16,601 nt of DNA from an uncultured Eubacteriales bacterium (GTDB lineage: Bacteria > Bacillota > Clostridia > Oscillospirales > CAG-272): NCBI GenBank assembly GCA_902491535.1, contig CABUHS010000041.1, positions 1 to 16,601 of the forward strand, in the 5' to 3' direction. Positions 13,983 to 16,601 of the stretch are shown here, piece after piece; the first letter of the stretch is position 1, and the number at the start of each line of letters is the position of its first letter. The notes below the pieces were generated by a model. That model saw only the letters and a list, made by a program, of their open reading frames with translations. It searched no databases and was not told the origin of the DNA. Position numbers and translations under genes: made by a program.

Positions 13983-15293
13983 ATGCGTACAAGCTTCGGT
14001 ATTATTCTTGCAGCAGCCGTATCACTCGGGCTGCTCAATCAAAGCCCGCAGACTCCGCTTTATACTATGCTGGTTCCTAACCATAGTGATATTATTTTTC
14101 CCGAGGAAGAATCCGACGGCTGCGGCACAGAAGCAGTCGGTATTTCTGCAGAAACCGCAGACGCAACAAGCTCAGAATATGAAGTTCAAAACCGTATCGA
14201 CAACGTTTGTGAAACATATTTTGATGATCAGACCAATGATTATTCAAACGAAACCGTTAACAAACCGTCGCACTGTAATGTGAGTAAATCACAACCCCTT
14301 CAAAGCACTGTCGGAACAATATACAAAATACCTCAAACAGAAAAAATCAAAAGCTCATATGCTGCATTAAACAGCGGTATGTTCAATTTTTCTTATAACA
14401 GCAAAATGATCTTTCAGCCTCAGGTGCAACGCTCGGAAGCGGATATAATGCTTGATAATGCACTGCTTTCAATAATATCTTCCTCGTCTGATATTGCAGC
14501 TAAGGCAAGTATCGGCAGCAATACAACGAATAATGAGACATGCATAGAGCCGCAAGACAGTATCGGGCAAAATCTTCCTGAAGAAAATATACCCGAAAGC
14601 ACTTATGAAATAACACCGGCAGAAACCGAACCCGAAACCGCGCAGACAGAAGAAATCAGCGTACAGGAAACAGAAGAAAAAAAGTGTGTATCATATTACA
14701 AAACACTTGATACAGATCCGTCCGTCAGCTATGGCATAACAGACAGCAGCGTAATTTCTGTATACGATCACGGAACAAAAAGCTACATGCGTATGACACT
14801 GCGTGAATACACCATCGGAGTAACAGCAGCAGAAATGCCGGTAAATTTCGGAACAGAGGCGCTCCGCGCTCAGGCAATAGCCGCACGAACATATGCAATA
14901 TATAAGCTTTCAAGAGGTTCGAGCTGCGAAGAACATCCGAATGCCGCAGTATGCAATGCTCCGGCGCACTGCTGCGCATATTCCGGCACCGCACCTGAGG
15001 AGGTCTACGCTGCGGTCGATGACACAGCAAACACCGTAGTTGCATATGACGGAAAATGCATATGCGCTGCATGGCACTCGAGTTCCGACGGTTACACACG
15101 CGCTGCTGAGAACGTTTGGGGAGGCCGCGTTGCTTATCTGTGTTCTGTTCCGACCGGGGAATCGAGAGGAGCATACGGACACGGTGTGGGAATGAGTCAG
15201 TACGGAGCAGCGGATATGGCGGAAAAAGGCGCAGCCGCATGTGATATACTTACACACTACTATACGGGAGGAATACTCATGCGTATAGGATAA
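13983..15293 (+). CDS. spoIID: SpoIID-like lytic transglycosylase, compact catalytic domain with long linker
   Basis: SpoIID cuts glycan strands in the mother cell during engulfment of the forespore. The 436 residues comprise an N-terminal membrane segment (about 5-18), a long Ser/Thr/Glu-rich, probably disordered linker (about 25-240), and the SpoIID/LytB domain (about 250-434). Catalytic Glu284 stands in TAAEMP; LRAQAIAARTYAIYKL follows. His318, Cys324, His329 and Cys330 give the H-x5-C-x4-HC spacing of the zinc site described for Clostridioides difficile SpoIID. WHSSSDGYTRAAENVW (364-379) and GHGVGMSQYGA (399-409) are present. Only 21 residues separate Trp379 from His400, far fewer than in standard SpoIID, so a segment of several tens of residues is missing. 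AAGGAAG precedes the ATG, and a sigma-E-like promoter and a strong terminator frame the gene. A SpoIID paralog is an alternative to the true ortholog. Confidence 0.82.
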   Translation: MRTSFGIILAAAVSLGLLNQSPQTPLYTMLVPNHSDIIFPEEESDGCGTEAVGISAETADATSSEYEVQNRIDNVCETYFDDQTNDYSNETVNKPSHCNVSKSQPLQSTVGTIYKIPQTEKIKSSYAALNSGMFNFSYNSKMIFQPQVQRSEADIMLDNALLSIISSSSDIAAKASIGSNTTNNETCIEPQDSIGQNLPEENIPESTYEITPAETEPETAQTEEISVQETEEKKCVSYYKTLDTDPSVSYGITDSSVISVYDHGTKSYMRMTLREYTIGVTAAEMPVNFGTEALRAQAIAARTYAIYKLSRGSSCEEHPNAAVCNAPAHCCAYSGTAPEEVYAAVDDTANTVVAYDGKCICAAWHSSSDGYTRAAENVWGGRVAYLCSVPTGESRGAYGHGVGMSQYGAADMAEKGAAACDILTHYYTGGILMRIG

Positions 15294-15373
15294 CCGCTAT
15301 GGATCGTGTGCGAAAGCTTATTTTGACTTATCAATAATAAAACCGGCAGTAAATCCGGCGTTTTAATTATACA

Positions 15374-15406
15374 AAAAAACGGCTGACAAAAGTCAGCCGT
15401 TTTTTA
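15374..15406 (+). terminator. rho-independent terminator of the spoIID-like gene
   Basis: A 14-bp perfect stem (15374-15387 with 15392-15405) closed by an AAAA loop, with a T-tract forming the end of the stem. It is symmetrical enough to work on both strands and marks the border of the gene-free right region. A smaller CCGG/CCGG hairpin followed by GTTTT lies just before it (about 15343-15363). Confidence 0.92.
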
Positions 15407-15590
15407 TTTAGTTTGCATGCAAAAATTGCAAAGCAAGCTAATAAGCTAAACTCCCGGATAAAAACGAAGCGGGAGCGGTGAACACAGGACTGTGAACTAT
15501 CGCGCTGTTATTAAAACGCGATGTACTATAGTTTAAAGAAAACTACATGCCTATGCACATTTGTTCACAACACTTTATCTTTATAGTTTC
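15407..15590. other. gene-free region with many small dyads
   Basis: No coding sequence is credible here. Dyads in order are: a 12-bp palindrome TTTGCATGCAAA (15412-15423); a 6-bp hairpin CTCCCG/CGGGAG (15451-15456 with 15470-15475); a 6-bp hairpin ATCGCG/CGCGAT (15499-15504 with 15517-15522); a TAGTTT/AAACTA hairpin (15529-15534 with 15540-15545); and a longer-range pairing TGTGAAC/GTTCACA (15491-15497 with 15563-15569) that encloses the last two. It may be the 5' part of the structured RNA that follows. A weak -10-like TATAGT (15582-15587) lies just before helix P1, with only TTGTTC at 15-base spacing as a -35. Confidence 0.4.
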
Positions 15591-15659
15591 AAAGACTGTA
15601 AGCTTACAGCGCGCTTCTGTGTAATATTCTAAAAGTCAGAGCCTTTCAGAGAAATGCTT

Positions 15660-15738
15660 CAGTAGATCTAGGGTATTGTGTGGCAATCCCAAGAACGAAC
15701 GCGAAATCGCCAACTTTCGCGTTTCGCTGCGTTTATTG
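15660..15738 (+). repeat. two-hairpin repeat unit, copy 1
   Basis: Starts with CAGTAGATCT. Hairpin A: 15668-15673 and 15675-15678 pair with 15684-15687 and 15688-15693, with a bulged T at 15674 and one A-A mismatch. Hairpin B: 9-bp perfect stem 15698-15706 with 15715-15723 and loop TCGCCAAC. It ends with CGCTGC and GTTTAT. Confidence 0.8.
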
Positions 15739-15819
15739 CAGTAGATCTCGGGTGTTGTCTCGAGCAACCCCGAGAACGGACACGAAATCGCCAACTTTCG
15801 TGTTTCGCTGCATTTATCT
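15739..15819 (+). repeat. two-hairpin repeat unit, copy 2
   Basis: Same order, starting with CAGTAGATCT 79 bases after copy 1. Hairpin A: 10 bp with the same bulged T (15747-15757 with 15765-15774). Hairpin B: 8 bp perfect plus two G-U pairs (15780-15787 with 15796-15803), again with loop TCGCCAAC. Stem bases differ from copy 1 but remain paired. Confidence 0.8.
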
Positions 15820-15843
15820 TCTCTGAAATCCTACACTGCTATC

Positions 15844-15872
15844 TTGACTTTTAGGGAAAAATATGTTACCAT
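15844..15872 (+). promoter_or_regulatory. promoter-like sequence in front of repeat copy 3
   Basis: TTGACT (15844-15849), a 17-base spacer and TACCAT (15867-15872) with TG at 15864-15865 (extended -10). It overlaps the 3' arm of helix P2, so either the promoter or the helix may be fortuitous. It would start an RNA near 15879 containing copy 3. Confidence 0.4.
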
Positions 15873-15887
15873 ATTCTCTGTCGCAGA

Positions 15888-15969
15888 AGTGACTTAGGTG
15901 TTGTTCGCATCAACCCTGAGTTCGGACGTGAGAAATTTGCCGTTTCTCACGCTCCGCTGCGGCGTTTGT
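15888..15969 (+). repeat. two-hairpin repeat unit, copy 3 (diverged)
   Basis: It lacks CAGTAGATCT but keeps the fold. Hairpin A: 10 bp with the same bulged T (15893-15903 with 15911-15920). Hairpin B: 9 bp perfect (15927-15935 with 15943-15951), loop TTTGCCG. CCGCTGCGG and GTTTGTTTTATC follow, matching the tail of the other copies. Confidence 0.7.
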
Positions 15970-16122
15970 TTTATCGGGAGATTGCTCCAAATTAAGGCGA
16001 TCCCGCGGTAAAAGCTACAGTCTTTTAATAATATTCAGTTGTCATTTTTTCAGTACAACGCCTACCGTATGTACTGCCGCTCGGATCTGACATCAAAAGG
16101 TTCACATCCTTTAAGATGAATT

Positions 16123-16169
16123 AAAAAAATACCGGACAGATGTGCGCACAAAAAACACATCTGCCCGGT
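16123..16169 (-). terminator. strong minus-strand terminator
   Basis: On the minus strand, a 14-bp stem (16131-16144 with 16156-16169; one G-U pair, which is A-C on the plus strand) and an 11-nt loop are followed by ATTTTTTTAA. The polarity is clear: it ends leftward transcription, most likely that from the promoter at 16437-16465. Confidence 0.8.
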
Positions 16170-16259
16170 TTAAACATAGGCAGTAAAATACTCGGAAATC
16201 AAATACTTATTTAAATACTTATTTAAAGAAAGTTTTTCCGGCAAAATATTGTAACCCTC

Positions 16260-16288
16260 TTGAAAATATCAGGAAAATATGATATAAT
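16260..16288 (+). promoter_or_regulatory. strong promoter of the compact plus-strand RNA
   Basis: TTGAAA (16260-16265), a 17-base spacer and TATAAT (16283-16288), with TG at 16280-16281. Start is predicted near 16294, just before the closing helix of the RNA. Confidence 0.75.
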
Positions 16289-16293
16289 CTTGG

Positions 16294-16401
16294 ATACAAT
16301 GTCGGTGCCGGGATTCCGGTGGGTGTTTATGTGTCTGTAGCACATAGATATCAGGAGATGTTGAGTTTGCCGCTCAGCATTTCTGCCGGCATTGTTTTTT
16401 T
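16294..16401 (+). ncRNA. compact four-helix small RNA with its own promoter and terminator
   Basis: The RNA of about 105 nt folds as a multibranch structure. A 9-bp closing helix (16297-16305 with 16386-16394, one G-U) encloses three hairpins: CCGG/CCGG with loop GATT (16308-16311 with 16316-16319), TATGTG/CACATA (16328-16333 with 16341-16346), and an 11-bp hairpin (16355-16365 with 16373-16383, two G-U pairs) with loop TTTGCCG. Seven Ts follow the closing helix at once (16395-16401), so the closing helix doubles as the terminator stem. G-U pairs show that the plus strand is the RNA. It does not show the SRP RNA loop, 5S rRNA consensus or 6S bubble, and I do not recognise it. The strong promoter implies high expression. 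Confidence 0.6.
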
Positions 16402-16436
16402 GTCTTGCCGGAAAGACTCGGTATTCAATTTCTTAT

Positions 16437-16465
16437 ATTTTATCACACTTGCGGTGGCGTGTCAA
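16437..16465 (-). promoter_or_regulatory. strong minus-strand promoter convergent to the compact RNA
   Basis: On the minus strand, a perfect TTGACA (16460-16465), 17 bases and TAAAAT (16437-16442) with TG placed for an extended -10. Its AAGTGTGATA is shared with the promoter at 112-140. Confidence 0.75.
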
Positions 16466-16507
16466 GGGATTTTGAAAAAAGTTTTTTATTTCAGCTGTTA
16501 AAATCCG

Positions 16508-16571
16508 TCTTTTGTGATGGCTTACGCCGCCTATAGTCAAAACTTATCTTTTACGACGGCTTACGTCGACT
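16508..16571. repeat. pair of 25-bp direct repeats with internal dyads
   Basis: 16508-16532 and 16547-16571 match at 20 of 25 positions (core CTTTT..GA.GGCTTACG.CG), with period 39. Each contains a short dyad around GGCTTACG. The 5-bp hairpin GGTCA-CGA-TGACC (16588-16600) follows at the edge. Function unknown; a longer array may continue beyond the window. Confidence 0.5.
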
Positions 16572-16601
16572 CCGTGTCCCGTCGGAAGGTCACGATGACC
16601 G

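Larger units (their letters stand above)
15591..16025 (+). ncRNA. candidate large structured RNA with nested long-range helices
   Basis: Three perfectly nested long-range helices define a domain of about 435 nt. P1 has 14 bp with one bulged A (15591-15605 with 16012-16025). P2 is 10 bp perfect (15629-15638 with 15845-15854). P3 is 10 bp perfect (15644-15653 with 15819-15828). Inside P3 lie two copies of a two-hairpin unit; between P2 and the 3' side of P1 lie a third copy and another hairpin (CGGG/CCCG plus ATTGC/GCGAT, 15975-15985 with 15997-16005). G-U pairs (for example 15895 with 15918, and 15983 with 15999) exist only if the plus strand is the RNA. Promoter and 3' end are unclear. It shows none of the signatures of RNase P RNA, tmRNA, SRP RNA or 6S RNA that I know. 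A selected DNA repeat is the alternative. Confidence 0.55.
16123..16430 (-). ncRNA. predicted ~300-nt antisense transcript
   Basis: Bounded by a near-consensus minus-strand promoter (16437-16465) and a strong minus-strand terminator (16123-16169), this interval would yield an RNA of about 300 nt. It has no ORF longer than a few codons with a ribosome binding site. It is fully complementary to the compact plus-strand RNA at 16294-16401. It could be an antisense regulator of that RNA, or the functional RNA with the plus transcript as its antisense. Confidence 0.5.

Noticed and set aside
14725..15240. 171-codon minus-strand frame rich in Arg/Leu/Cys
   Set aside because: Shadow of the SpoIID catalytic domain.
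15660..15969. CRISPR array
   Set aside because: Only three diverged copies of a folded unit, with no short identical repeats separated by unique spacers and no cas genes.
16051..16076. Hairpin CAGTACA/TGTACTG beside a T6 run as terminator of the large RNA
   Set aside because: The T-run precedes the hairpin on the plus strand and would be an A-run on the minus strand, so the polarity does not fit.
15591..16401. RNase P RNA, tmRNA, SRP RNA, 6S RNA or 5S rRNA
   Set aside because: None of their conserved sequence signatures that I can recall is present; a covariance search would be needed to exclude diverged forms.
16319..16501. Plus-strand reading frame, possible 47-residue peptide from ATG 16358 with a hydrophobic stretch (type I toxin-like)
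   Set aside because: AGGAG touches the ATG with no spacing, the frame runs through the helices and U7 terminator of the compact RNA, and the peptide shows no known toxin motif.
15407..16601. Insertion sequence or MITE
   Set aside because: No transposase, no terminal inverted repeats framed by target duplications; the inverted arms are nested helices within one region.

Overview
The window looks like chromosomal DNA of a spore-forming, low-to-moderate GC Firmicute of the class Clostridia. An Oscillospiraceae/Ruminococcus-like host is my best guess from gene style and is not proven. Support comes from a SpoIID spore-engulfment enzyme, an FtsEX system beside PcsB/CwlO-type coiled-coil M23 hydrolases, strong AAGGAGG-type ribosome binding sites, and promoters of the TTGACA-N17-TGnTATAAT type. 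There are no tRNA or rRNA genes, insertion sequences, phage genes or CRISPR arrays.

Left part (1-3541). A strong minus-strand promoter at 112-140 fires out of the left edge into sequence without an ORF. It is followed by a SIS-domain sugar-phosphate isomerase (minus). This is divergent from a YjbQ/UPF0047 protein (plus), and each has a clear sigma-A promoter. Next comes a 538-residue ECF-like sigma factor fused to a winged-helix region, with a perfect internal ribosome binding site at the fusion joint. A bidirectional hairpin terminator closes this block.

Cell-wall and division block (3565-9706, all minus). Transcription order is a CdaR/PucR-type regulator, ftsE, ftsX, a terminator, then two tandem EnvC/PcsB-like M23 endopeptidases. 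In well-studied bacteria FtsEX sits in the membrane and activates exactly this kind of coiled-coil hydrolase or activator (EnvC, CwlO, PcsB). The block therefore reads as one functional module: a ligand-sensing regulator, an ABC-type mechanical switch and two wall-cutting effectors. FtsX carries an extra segment of about 120 residues in its outer domain.

Housekeeping block (9964-13626, all minus). Transcription order is cytidine deaminase, a shortened MnmA-like protein with a broken PP-loop and no recognisable catalytic cysteines, HolA (DNA polymerase III delta), a small Toprim protein resembling RNase M5, and a GtrA membrane protein.

Right part (13692-16601). A SpoIID-like lytic transglycosylase (plus) lies behind a near-consensus sigma-E promoter and ends at a perfect terminator. 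The last 1.2 kb has no convincing gene but is full of RNA-like structure. (a) Nested long-range helices at 15591-16025 enclose three copies of a two-hairpin unit whose stems covary. (b) A compact RNA of about 105 nt at 16294-16401 has its own promoter, four helices and a U7 terminator. (c) A convergent strong promoter and terminator would make an antisense transcript of about 300 nt over it. I recognise none of these RNAs; they are the best candidates for something undescribed.
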